NCBI GenBank assembly: GCA_026125665.1 | Contig: JAHCKS010000057.1 | Span: forward strand, 1-34,357 | Source: Rubrivivax sp. | GTDB lineage: Bacteria > Pseudomonadota > Gammaproteobacteria > Burkholderiales > Burkholderiaceae_C | Reading direction: 5' to 3' | DNA length: 34,357 bases | Part shown: piece after piece, positions 24,702 through 32,249 of the stretch | How positions within the stretch are numbered: the stretch's first letter is position 1 | How the letters are laid out: every line of letters begins with the position of its first letter | Made by a program: the position numbers and the translations under genes | The notes under the pieces: generated by a model | What the model was told of the DNA's origin: nothing | What the model saw: only the letters and a program-made list of their open reading frames with translations | The model's database searches: none

Positions 24702-25034
24702 TCATGCGTCCACGCGCTGCTCGAGCGCTTCCTGTGCCACGGCGTTGATGCTCTTCCCCTCCACCTGAGCCACGATGGCCAGCCGCTCGTGCAGTTCGGG
24801 TGAGATTCGCAGGTTGAACCTGCCGGAGTAGCTTCGCCTCGGCTCGATGCCCTTCTCTCGGCAGACCTCGAGAAAGACGTGGAGCGACTTCCTGAACTCG
24901 GCGCGCAGTTCCCTGGGATTGCGGCCGTAGAAGTCGGCACCTCCGCTGAGCCCCAGGATCTCGCCGCGGAACATGTCGGTCTCGCCGTCGTACTCGATCT
25001 TGGCGCTGTAGCCTTCGAGGGTCATCACGCTCAT
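24702..25034 (-). CDS. hicB: HicB-family antitoxin
   Basis: A 110-residue antitoxin. The N-terminal HicB domain (Y-S-A-K-I-E-Y-D, F-R-G-E-I-L-G-L, about 9-60) is a partial RNase H-like fold that binds the toxin. The C-terminal segment (F-N-L-R-I-S-P-E-L-H-E-R-L ... K-S-I-N-A-V-A-Q-E-A-L, about 72-105) is a ribbon-helix-helix DNA-binding domain, so the protein probably represses its own operon. Its start overlaps the toxin stop by four bases (ATGA), as in classical coupled TA pairs. Confidence 0.92.
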   Translation of the reverse strand: MSVMTLEGYSAKIEYDGETDMFRGEILGLSGGADFYGRNPRELRAEFRKSLHVFLEVCREKGIEPRRSYSGRFNLRISPELHERLAIVAQVEGKSINAVAQEALEQRVDA

Positions 25035-25285
25035 GGTCGCACTCCGTGCTGTTCGAGCCAGCGGCGCACACTGATCACCGCACCCTTGTCGGTGTGCGGG
25101 GAAGGATGCGGGCGGTGGAAGACCCGCACCTCGCCGAACAGGACCGCAGCCACGCGGCTGCCCTCACGCTCGGATATCTCCGCCCCCAGGCCGCACAGCA
25201 GGGCCTCGATGTCCTTCCAGGCGATGTTCGCGCTGGTCGGATGGGCAAAGAGCGCCTCCAGGGTCCGCCGATGACTGCGCGTCAC
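25031..25285 (-). CDS. hicA: HicA-family toxin (predicted mRNA interferase)
   Basis: An 84-residue double-stranded-RNA-binding-like toxin that would cleave mRNA when free of HicB. Features are T-L-E-A-L-F-A-H-P-T, W-K-D-I-E-A-L-L-C-G-L-G-A-E and E-G-S-R-V-A-A-V-L-F-G-E. The Arg in G-S-R stands where many HicA proteins have the catalytic His (G-S-H); H57 and H60 (V-F-H-R-P-H) follow. From memory this G-S-R subgroup is common, so activity should not be ruled out. GTG 25285 is the best start, but no Shine-Dalgarno sequence is seen. The toxin precedes the antitoxin. Confidence 0.88.
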   Translation of the reverse strand: MTRSHRRTLEALFAHPTSANIAWKDIEALLCGLGAEISEREGSRVAAVLFGEVRVFHRPHPSPHTDKGAVISVRRWLEQHGVRP

Positions 25286-25383
25286 CGGCGCGGAGAGTAC
25301 CAGAAACAGGTACCACTGGCGGCACGGCCGCCTCGCCCCGGCCTCCGAGTCGTCCGAGCGGCACGGCGGCGGGCGCCGCCGCC

Positions 25384-26268
25384 TCAGCGGCGGGGCCGGA
25401 TCATCGTCTGCGCGTAGCCGAAGCGCTCGCCCAGCACGTTCATCAGCTGCATCAGCTGGCCCTGCAGCTTGCTGAAGCCTTCGTGCTTCTCGATGCGGTC
25501 GGTGTGCATGTACAGCCGCTTGTTGATCTCGAGCTGCAGGCTGTGCCGGCCGGCCGAGGGGTCGCTGAAGGCGCGCACCAGCTCCACGCCCTTGAACGGG
25601 TTGTTCAGCGCGACGGTGTAGCCCAGCCCCTGCAGGAACTTGCCGATGTAGTTGGTGAAGGCCGGCTCGCACGTGGTGCCGTCACGGTCGCCGAGCACGA
25701 AGTCGGGCCGCGGCTGGCCCTCGACACCCTCGATCTCGACGGTGGTGTTGGGCCCCATCGAGTGGCAGTTGATGTGATAGACGACGCCGAAGCGCGTGTG
25801 CGCGTTGGCCATCAGCTCCCACAGCGCGTCGTGGTAGGGCTGGTGGTAGCGCTCGATGCGCGCCATCACCTCGGCCACGCCGAGCTTGCGGTTGTAGATC
25901 GGCTTGCCCTTGTCGAGCGTGCGCCACACCAGCGCCTTGCCGATGGCCGCCTTGCCGCTGTCCATCGTCTTGTGCGGCCAGGGCTCGGCCATCAGGTGCG
26001 GGTCGATGTCGGAGGTGTGGCGGTTGGGGTCGATGTAGGTGCGCGGGAACTGCGCCGTCAGCAGCGGGATGCCCATCTTCGCCGCCGGCAGGTACAGCTC
26101 GTCGATGAAGGCGTCCTCGCCGTCGCGCAGCTCCTGCACGGTGGCCACGGCGCCGAAGTCGGGCGGCATGCGGAAGCCCGAGTGCGGCGAGTCGAGCACG
26201 ATCGGGAAGGCCGGCGCATCGGGGGGGCGCGGGCCGTGGACGACGAAGACGTTCGGATTCGGATCCAT
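25384..26268 (-). CDS. N-formylglutamate amidohydrolase family
   Basis: A 294-residue hydrolase that matches the HutG-type N-formylglutamate deformylase family: V-L-D-S-P-H-S-G at the N-terminus, Y-I-D-P-N-R, N-C-H-S-M-G and L-Q-L-E-I-N-K-R-L-Y. In histidine degradation the family converts N-formylglutamate to glutamate and formate. No other hut gene is present here, and the neighbours (creatininase, hydantoinase, ABC transporter) suggest another N-formyl or N-acyl substrate. The start is ATG 26268. It follows the FAD-oxidase gene by 32 bases on the same strand. Confidence 0.9.
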   Translation of the reverse strand: MDPNPNVFVVHGPRPPDAPAFPIVLDSPHSGFRMPPDFGAVATVQELRDGEDAFIDELYLPAAKMGIPLLTAQFPRTYIDPNRHTSDIDPHLMAEPWPHKTMDSGKAAIGKALVWRTLDKGKPIYNRKLGVAEVMARIERYHQPYHDALWELMANAHTRFGVVYHINCHSMGPNTTVEIEGVEGQPRPDFVLGDRDGTTCEPAFTNYIGKFLQGLGYTVALNNPFKGVELVRAFSDPSAGRHSLQLEINKRLYMHTDRIEKHEGFSKLQGQLMQLMNVLGERFGYAQTMIRPRR

Positions 26269-26300
26269 GGGCTTGTCTCGGGTGATGTGCGGCCCCGCCC

Positions 26301-27791
26301 TCAGGCCGGCGGAGGCCATGTGCGTAGTTTGCCCGGGTTCAGCAGCCCCAGCGGGTCGAAGCGCCGCTTGGCCGCCAACGCGGCAGGAGGGAGCGTGCCA
26401 CCGAATCGGCCGTCCTCGACATGCCGCACGTGCGGATTGTTCACGCGAACGCCCGCGGCGCGATAGGCGTCGATGATCTCCTGCAGCCGCTCTTCGCCCG
26501 TGTAGCGCACCAGCGGCAGCGAGGTGCAGATGAGCGGGCCGTCGGCGCTGCGGATGAACTCCACGTGCATCAGCACCTCGGCGGCGTCGGGCGGCTCGCC
26601 GGGCGCGGCGCGGCCGAAGCGCTGGTGCATCGTGCGCACCTGCTCCAGGTGGCGGCCGGCGGTGAAGGCGGTCTGCAGGTAGGTGCGGCCGGGGTCCACC
26701 TTCAGCGCGTGCAGCGTGCTGTGGTTCCAGGTCATCTCGAGGATGGTCTGGTTGCGGCGCTGCGCCTCGGCGCTGTCGGCGCGGTGCGTGACGCGGCCGC
26801 CGAAGCGTTCGGCCAGCGCCGCCGCGGCCGGCTCGGCCGAGGCGGCCACGGCGATGAGCGCCGCCGCGTGCCCGGCGGGGAACACCGGCGCCCAGCGCGG
26901 CGTGCCCTTCGTGATGAACCCCGGCACGGGGTCGGCCAGCACGGCGATGTTGCGCTTGGGGATGCCGGGTGCGAGCGCCAGCGCCTCGCCGAAGTCCAGC
27001 GCGGCGTCGAAGCCGGCCGCGGGGTCGGGCGCTGCATCGCCGCCCGCGCCGTCGGCGCCGCTGCCGAACACCACCACCATCTCCAGCCACTCCTGCGCCG
27101 GCGCCAGCGCCAGCTCGAGCTCGAGCACGATGCCGGTGGTGCCCCAGGTGTGGTGCAGCGCCAGCGCGTCGGCGCCGCGCAGCTCCACCACCTGCGGTTC
27201 GGGCTCCAGGCTCAGCACACGCGCGCCGAGCACGTTGCCCGGGGCGCCGAGCGGCCCGTAGGTGACCGAGCCCACGCCGCCGAAGCCGCCGCCGAAGAGC
27301 CCCCCGAGCGTGGCCACGCGGAAGGTGGAGGACATGCAGCGCAGCTCGTAGGCCGGGCCGCCCTCTTTCGCGCTTTTCGCCGCGCTGTTCGCGGCGCTGT
27401 CGCCGCGCACGCGCCGCTCGAGCTCGGCCAGCCGGATGCCGGCCTGCGCGCGCACGACACCGCCGCGCTGCCAGACGACGCGGTTCATCGCCCCCATGTC
27501 CACCAGCACGCCGCCGGCCAGCGGCGTGCACTGGCCGTAGTTGCCGGTGGCGGCGCCGCGCAGCGTGAGCGGGATGCGCCGGCGTGCGCACTCGGCCACC
27601 AGCGCGCGCAGCTCGTCCTCGTCGCGCGGGCGCACGGCGATGTCGGCGCTCTTGCCTTCGAGCGCGGCCTTGAGGATCGGGCTGAACCAGGAGAAGTCGC
27701 GCGAGAGCAGCGCCACGCGTTCGCGGTCGGTGGTCCAGTCCAGCGCGGGCAGCGTGGCGGCCAGGGCGTCGACGGTGGGTGCTTCGGACAT
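26301..27791 (-). CDS. FAD-linked oxidase (VAO/PCMH family)
   Basis: A 496-residue flavoprotein. The N-terminal FAD-binding domain (about 45-230) has V-R-P-R-D-E-D-E-L, R-G-A-A-T-G-N-Y-G-Q and G-G-L-F-G-G-G-F-G-G-V-G. The C-terminal cap (about 250-490) ends with the usual R-F-D-P-L-G-L-L-N-P-G-K. Related enzymes oxidise hydroxy acids or similar substrates (glycolate/D-lactate oxidase-like). An Ala/Ser/Lys-rich insert (about 130-143) is unusual. The start is ATG 27791 (M-S-E-A-P-T). The upstream bases on this strand are pyrimidine-rich with no Shine-Dalgarno sequence, so translation may depend on the neighbouring permease gene 29 bases upstream. Confidence 0.85.
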   Translation of the reverse strand: MSEAPTVDALAATLPALDWTTDRERVALLSRDFSWFSPILKAALEGKSADIAVRPRDEDELRALVAECARRRIPLTLRGAATGNYGQCTPLAGGVLVDMGAMNRVVWQRGGVVRAQAGIRLAELERRVRGDSAANSAAKSAKEGGPAYELRCMSSTFRVATLGGLFGGGFGGVGSVTYGPLGAPGNVLGARVLSLEPEPQVVELRGADALALHHTWGTTGIVLELELALAPAQEWLEMVVVFGSGADGAGGDAAPDPAAGFDAALDFGEALALAPGIPKRNIAVLADPVPGFITKGTPRWAPVFPAGHAAALIAVAASAEPAAAALAERFGGRVTHRADSAEAQRRNQTILEMTWNHSTLHALKVDPGRTYLQTAFTAGRHLEQVRTMHQRFGRAAPGEPPDAAEVLMHVEFIRSADGPLICTSLPLVRYTGEERLQEIIDAYRAAGVRVNNPHVRHVEDGRFGGTLPPAALAAKRRFDPLGLLNPGKLRTWPPPA

Positions 27792-27820
27792 GGATGGGAG
27801 GAGGAAGAAGGTGTGCGTGT

Positions 27821-28633
27821 TCAGTCGCGCGAGGTTTCGCTGGCATGCCAGCGGCCGATGTAGCGCCGCGTCAGCCAGGCCATCGCCACGAACAGCAGCA
27901 CGCCGGTGAGCGAGATGAGCAGCAGCGCGGCGAACATGCGCGGGATGTCGAGCATGAAGCCGGCCTGCAGGATCTGGTACGCCAGCCCCGCGCCGGTGCC
28001 GCCGGTGCCGGCGACGAACTCGGCGACGACGGCGCCGATCAGCGACAGGCCGCTGGAGATGCGCAGGCCGCCGAAGAAGTACGGCAGCGCGCTCGGGATG
28101 CGCAGCCGGCGCAGCGTCTGCCAGCGCGTGGCGCCGTTCATCCTGAAGTAGGCCTGCAGGTCGGGGTCGACGCTGCGCAGGCCCAGCGTGGTGTTGGCAA
28201 TGATCGGGAACAGCGCCACCAGCGCCGCGCACAGCACCATCGCGCCGGTCGGGTTCTTCACCCAGATGATGATGAGCGGCGCCACGGCGACGATCGGCGT
28301 CACCTGCAGCAGGATGGCATAGGGGAAGAGCGTCGTCTCGACGAGGCGGCTCTGCACGAAGAGGAACGAGATCGCCACGCCCACCACGGTGGCCACGGCG
28401 AAGGCGAGCAGCGTCACCTTCAGCGTCACCGACAGCGCCTGCATGAAGGCGCCGAAGTGCGTGACGAGCGTCTGCATCATCAGCACGGGCGAAGGCACGA
28501 GGTAGGGCTTGAGCTCGAGCGCCACCACCATCCACTGCCAGGCGCCGACGAGCAGGACGGCGAAGGCCACGGGATAGGCGATACGCTCGATGCGCCGGCG
28601 CGGTGCGCCCTTGCCGTTGCGCGGGCCGCTCAT
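27821..28633 (-). CDS. ABC transporter permease (SsuC/TauC/ThiX type)
   Basis: A 270-residue inner-membrane permease with about six hydrophobic segments, starting at A-Y-P-V-A-F-A-V-L-L-V-G-A-W. The cytoplasmic EAA loop, which docks the ATPase, is visible at about 160-185 (Y-F-R-M-N-G-A-T-R-W-Q-T-L-R-R-L-R-I-P). The ATG overlaps the upstream ATPase stop by four bases (ATGA). It belongs to the taurine/nitrate/thiamine-precursor permease group; the substrate cannot be read from it. Confidence 0.94.
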   Translation of the reverse strand: MSGPRNGKGAPRRRIERIAYPVAFAVLLVGAWQWMVVALELKPYLVPSPVLMMQTLVTHFGAFMQALSVTLKVTLLAFAVATVVGVAISFLFVQSRLVETTLFPYAILLQVTPIVAVAPLIIIWVKNPTGAMVLCAALVALFPIIANTTLGLRSVDPDLQAYFRMNGATRWQTLRRLRIPSALPYFFGGLRISSGLSLIGAVVAEFVAGTGGTGAGLAYQILQAGFMLDIPRMFAALLLISLTGVLLFVAMAWLTRRYIGRWHASETSRD

Positions 28634-29541
28634 GGGCGGGCTCCTTCGCCCGCCGGGGCGGGGGCACCGGCGGCGCCCGTGCGCCGTGCTTCCGGCCCGG
28701 CCTCGGCCTCGTCGGCGTCGTCCAGGCCCCCGCTGGCGCGGTGCAGGCTGTCCTGCAGCCGCTTGGCGTAGGCGGCGAAGCGCGGCGTCACCATGAACTC
28801 GCGCGTGCGCGGGTACGGCTCGTCGATCACCACCTCGTCGGTGATGCGCCCCGGGCGCGCCGCCATCATCACCACGCGCTGCGAGAGGAACACCGCCTCG
28901 CTGATGCTGTGCGTGACGAAGACGACCGTCAGCCCCTGGCTGCGCCACAGCTCCAGCAGCTCGGCGTCCAGCTTGTGGCGCGTGAACTCGTCCAGCGCGC
29001 CGAACGGCTCGTCCATCAGCAGCAGCTGCGGGTGCACGACGAGCGCGCGGGCGATCGACACGCGCATCTGCATGCCGCCCGAAAGCATGTTCGGCAGCGA
29101 GCCCGCGAACTTCGTCAGGCCCACCAGCGCCAGCGCCTCGTCGACGCGCCGCCCGGCCTCGGCCGCCGGCACGCCGCCCAGCTCGAGCGGCAGGCGCACG
29201 TTCTCGCGCACGTCGGCCCACGGCATCAGCGTCGGCGACTGGAACACGAAGGCCAGCCGCCGGCCGCTCGCCTTCAGCTCCGCCGGCGGCCGGCCCCACA
29301 GGCGCAGCGTGCCGTTGTCCATCTCCAGCAGGCCGGCCACCATCTTCAGCAGCGTGCTCTTGCCGCAGCCCGAGGGGCCGAGCAGCGTGACGAACTCGCC
29401 TTCGGCGACCTCCAGGTGCACCGGTTGCAGCGCGTGCGTGCCGTCGGGGTAGGTCTTGTCGACCCCGTCGGCCAGCACGGCGGGCACGGCGGCCGCCGCA
29501 CCCGCCCGGCCGTTGGTGGCGCGATCGCCCGCTGCGGCCAT
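28630..29541 (-). CDS. ABC transporter ATPase
   Basis: A 303-residue nucleotide-binding subunit. Walker A is G-P-S-G-C-G-K-S (55-62), the Q-loop is Q101, the signature is L-S-G-G-M (153-157), and Walker B is L-L-L-M-D-E-P (173-179). A switch His follows in V-T-H-S-I-S-E-A. The ~40-residue Ala/Glu/Gly-rich C-terminal tail is not part of the conserved domain. Its start overlaps the binding-protein stop by one base, and its stop overlaps the permease start, so the three transporter genes are translationally linked. Confidence 0.95.
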   Translation of the reverse strand: MAAAGDRATNGRAGAAAAVPAVLADGVDKTYPDGTHALQPVHLEVAEGEFVTLLGPSGCGKSTLLKMVAGLLEMDNGTLRLWGRPPAELKASGRRLAFVFQSPTLMPWADVRENVRLPLELGGVPAAEAGRRVDEALALVGLTKFAGSLPNMLSGGMQMRVSIARALVVHPQLLLMDEPFGALDEFTRHKLDAELLELWRSQGLTVVFVTHSISEAVFLSQRVVMMAARPGRITDEVVIDEPYPRTREFMVTPRFAAYAKRLQDSLHRASGGLDDADEAEAGPEARRTGAAGAPAPAGEGARP

Positions 29542-30515
29542 CAGGGCAGCACTTTCAGGTCGCGCACGAACTCGGTCGTGTAGGTCTTCGCGAAGTCGAC
29601 CTTCGCCGGCTCGATGACGCCGCTGGTCACCATCAGGTCGTAGGTGGCCTTCAGGCGCTGCTCGGTGATGACGCCGATGCCCATCTTCTGCGCGTCGCCG
29701 CCGGTGATGATGCCCAGCTCCTTCAGCTTGCCCACGCTGTAGGCCAGCTGCTCCTCGGTCATGTTGGGGTTGTCCTTGCGGATCAGCGCGTTGGCCGGCG
29801 CCGGGTTGGCGAGGTAGCTCTTCCAGCCCTCCATCGACGCCTTGACGAACGCCGCCAGCGCCGCCTTGCGCTTGCTCACCGTCTCCTCCATGCAGGCGAT
29901 GGTGGTGTTGTAGGCCGGGTAGCCGTGGTCGCTGAACATCAGCACGTTGGCCTTGACGCCGGCCTTCTGGATGGCGAAGGGCTCGCTGGTGAGGAACCCC
30001 TGCATCGCGGAGTTCTTGTCGGCGACGAAGGGCTGGATGTTGAAGGTGTAGGGCCGCACCTGGCCGTCGCTGAGGCCGTACTTGGCCTTCAGCCACGGCC
30101 ACCAGGTGCGGTGCGAGTTGGCGCCGATGAACAGCGTCTTGCCCTTCAGCTGCTCGAAGCTCTTGACGTCCTCGTGCGCGATGAGGACCTGCGGCTCCTT
30201 CTGGAAGACCGAGGCCACGGTGACGATGGGCACGCCGCCGTGGCGGGCCAGCAGCGCGGCGGTGTCGGCGCTCATCATGCAGTCGGCCTGGCCGGCGGCC
30301 ATGACCTGCAGCGTGTTGAGCTGCGGGCCGCCCATCTTGATGGTGACGTCCAGGCCGTACTTCTTGTACGTGCCTTCGGCCACGGCCTGGTAGAAGCCGC
30401 CGTGTTCGGCCTGTGCGTACCAGTTGGTCTGGTAGACGAACTTCTCCTGGGCGACGGCGGCGGTGGTCGTCGTGAGCGCGGCGAGCGCGAGGGTGGTAAG
30501 GGTCTGGCGTGTCAT
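29541..30515 (-). CDS. NMT1/THI5-like ABC substrate-binding protein
   Basis: A 324-residue periplasmic binding protein. A signal peptide (about 1-22, ending A-A-V-A before Q-E-K-F) is followed by the family hallmarks T-N-W-Y-A-Q-A-E-H-G-G-F-Y-Q-A, G-G-P-Q-L-N-T-L-Q-V-M-A-A-G-Q-A-D and a closing V-D-F-A-K-T-Y. Related proteins carry thiamine precursors, riboflavin, alkanesulphonates or pyrimidines. Here the downstream amidohydrolases suggest a nitrogen-containing ring or amide. ATG 30515 has AGGAGAG five bases upstream, a strong site that fits the higher output needed for a binding protein. Confidence 0.93.
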   Translation of the reverse strand: MTRQTLTTLALAALTTTTAAVAQEKFVYQTNWYAQAEHGGFYQAVAEGTYKKYGLDVTIKMGGPQLNTLQVMAAGQADCMMSADTAALLARHGGVPIVTVASVFQKEPQVLIAHEDVKSFEQLKGKTLFIGANSHRTWWPWLKAKYGLSDGQVRPYTFNIQPFVADKNSAMQGFLTSEPFAIQKAGVKANVLMFSDHGYPAYNTTIACMEETVSKRKAALAAFVKASMEGWKSYLANPAPANALIRKDNPNMTEEQLAYSVGKLKELGIITGGDAQKMGIGVITEQRLKATYDLMVTSGVIEPAKVDFAKTYTTEFVRDLKVLP

Positions 30516-30632
30516 GGGTTCTCTCCTGTGGAGTTGAATCTCAAGCGGCTTGTGTCGGGTTGTCGTCGTTGTTTTTTTGCTGGCGAGGGAAGTCTGGTGG
30601 CGGGCAAGGCCGCGGGCGGCCGAGCGGCGGGG

Positions 30633-30655
30633 CACAGCCCTTTGCTGCGCGAACC
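30633..30655. repeat. Possible relic of the structured-element arm
   Basis: Within the 168-base gap between the creatininase and binding-protein genes, CACAGCCCTTTGCTGCGCG resembles the right arm of the 23295-23626 element (…AAAGCCCTTTGCGGCGCG). The match is short and could be chance. Nothing else was recognised in this gap. Confidence 0.25.
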
Positions 30656-30683
30656 GTCGGAGTAGTCACCACAGCCACAACTG

Positions 30684-31538
30684 TCAAAGCCTCTGCTGAA
30701 TGTGCCCCGTCTGCGCCCCACGCCCCCAGGTCACCTCGTCCCGCACCACCCACTTCGCCTCGTGCAGCTCGGTGATGGCCTTCGCCCAGCTGGTGGCCAG
30801 CGACTCGAGGATCTCGAGCCCCTGCTCGCGCGTCGCCCCCATCGGGTCGCCGATCACCCCGCTCGGCCCGAAGTCGCGCGACGACCAGGCGCAGGCCGGC
30901 CGCCCGTCGGGCGACAGCAGCTTCGACGGGAACACCGGCGGATAGCTGGCCACCGCGCGCTCCATGTGCACGTGCTCGGGCAGCAGCGCCAGCATGATGG
31001 CCGACTCGCCGTGCCCGGCGTGCATCGCCAGCTGCTTCTCGCGGTCGCTCATGAACTTCGAGGCCGCGTTCGGCATGCGCCACACCGAGTGCGGCACGAC
31101 GACGTAGTCGCCGTGGCGCAGGCGCAGCTCGCGCGCCGCCATCTCCATCACCTGCGGCTGGCCGCCGTGGCCGTTGGCGATGAGCATCTTGCGGAAGCCC
31201 GAGCGGTACACCGACTCGCCGACGTCGATCATCGTGTCCAGCAGGTTGTGCCCAGACACCGTCACCGTGCCCGGGAAGTGCAGGTGCTCCTCGCTCTTGC
31301 CGTAGGTGATCGGCCACAGCGCGTAGGCGGGCACGCTGGCCGGCAGCTTCGCGAGCGCGTGGCCCATGACGCCGGCGCTGATCACCGTGTCCACGGCGAT
31401 CGGCAGGTGCGGTCCGTGCTGCTCGGTGGCACCGGTGGGCACCACGATCACCGTGTTCTCGCGGTCGGGCAGCGCCGCGATCTCGGTCCACGTGAGGTAG
31501 GGCAGGAAACGCGAAGGGGGGTTGGTGCCGTGGAACAT
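30684..31538 (-). CDS. Creatininase-family amidohydrolase
   Basis: A 284-residue metal-dependent hydrolase. The family's metal ligands are visible: E39-x-H41-G-P-H-L-P with D50, H124 in N-G-H-G-G, and E178 in H-A-G-H-G-E-S. The family includes creatinine amidohydrolase and formamidases of riboflavin and redox-cofactor biosynthesis; all open or cleave amide bonds. With the hydantoinase upstream and N-formylglutamate amidohydrolase downstream, a cyclic amide or formamide substrate is likely. ATG 31538 has AGGAGA seven bases upstream. It lies 46 bases after the flavodoxin-fold gene. Confidence 0.92.
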   Translation of the reverse strand: MFHGTNPPSRFLPYLTWTEIAALPDRENTVIVVPTGATEQHGPHLPIAVDTVISAGVMGHALAKLPASVPAYALWPITYGKSEEHLHFPGTVTVSGHNLLDTMIDVGESVYRSGFRKMLIANGHGGQPQVMEMAARELRLRHGDYVVVPHSVWRMPNAASKFMSDREKQLAMHAGHGESAIMLALLPEHVHMERAVASYPPVFPSKLLSPDGRPACAWSSRDFGPSGVIGDPMGATREQGLEILESLATSWAKAITELHEAKWVVRDEVTWGRGAQTGHIQQRL

Positions 31539-31584
31539 CTGCCGGTCTCCTGTCGATCCTGTGGACTGCGAATCCTGCACCGGG

Positions 31585-32172
31585 CTACGCGATGCGCTGC
31601 ATCGCCGCACCGACGCGCTGCACGAAAGCCGCACGCTGCTCGGGGCCGGCCAGGTTCATGCCGTGGCACGGCAGGTACTCGATGCGCGCGCGCCCGTCGG
31701 TCAGCCGCCGCATCAGCCGCTTGACGATGGCGCGCGGCGCGTCGCCCAGCCACCAGGCGCGCCAGCGCGCCGTGCCGTAGGTGGCCACGCCGACGACGTG
31801 CTTCAGGTGCGTGAGGCACGGCCGGATGCGCTTCGGGTCGCTCATGTCGAACGAGACGCCGGGCAGCAGCACGCGGTCGAAGAAGCCCTTCAGCATCGCC
31901 GGCAGGCCGAAGTTCCACACCGGGAACACCAGCACCAGCGCCTCGGCGGCGAGCAGCCGCTCGACGTAGGCACGCACCGGCCCGCGGTTGGCCGGCACGT
32001 CGTGGTAGCGCGCGAAGTGCTCGCCGCGCAGCACGGGGTCGAAGCCCTCGGCGTAGAGGTCGCAGTCGTCCACCTCGTGCCCGCGCGCACGCAGCTCGTC
32101 GAGCACGCGGCGGTGCAGCGCGGCGTTGAAGCTCTCGGGCGAGGGGTGGCAGAAGATCACGAGCACGCGCAT
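31585..32172 (-). CDS. Flavodoxin-fold NAD(P)H oxidoreductase
   Basis: A 195-residue protein of the NAD(P)H dehydrogenase (quinone)/KefF/MdaB flavodoxin-like group. The FMN/FAD phosphate loop region is V-I-F-C-H-P-S-P-E-S-F-N (5-16). V-L-V-F-P-V-W-N-F-G-L-P-A-M-L-K-G-F-F-D-R-V and the G-V-A-T-Y-G-T motif are typical. It reduces quinones or other electron acceptors with two electrons and could serve the FAD-linked enzymes of the same cluster. The start is ATG 32172, 77 bases after the hydantoinase gene. Confidence 0.9.
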   Translation of the reverse strand: MRVLVIFCHPSPESFNAALHRRVLDELRARGHEVDDCDLYAEGFDPVLRGEHFARYHDVPANRGPVRAYVERLLAAEALVLVFPVWNFGLPAMLKGFFDRVLLPGVSFDMSDPKRIRPCLTHLKHVVGVATYGTARWRAWWLGDAPRAIVKRLMRRLTDGRARIEYLPCHGMNLAGPEQRAAFVQRVGAAMQRIA

Positions 32173-32249
32173 CGGGGCGGGTCAGGGTGTACGGCGGCGC
32201 AGGGCCTGTCCCTCGCTCATGTTCGCTCTTGCGCTGCCGCCCTTTCGGT

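Noticed and set aside
24643-24940. Extension of the aspartoacylase-like frame through hicB
   Set aside because: The upstream residues are Ser/Arg-rich, overlap a conserved antitoxin gene in another frame, and are not part of the family.
30572-30578. Run of seven T as a terminator
   Set aside because: The T-run is on the plus strand, while the adjacent genes are on the minus strand, and no stable stem precedes it.
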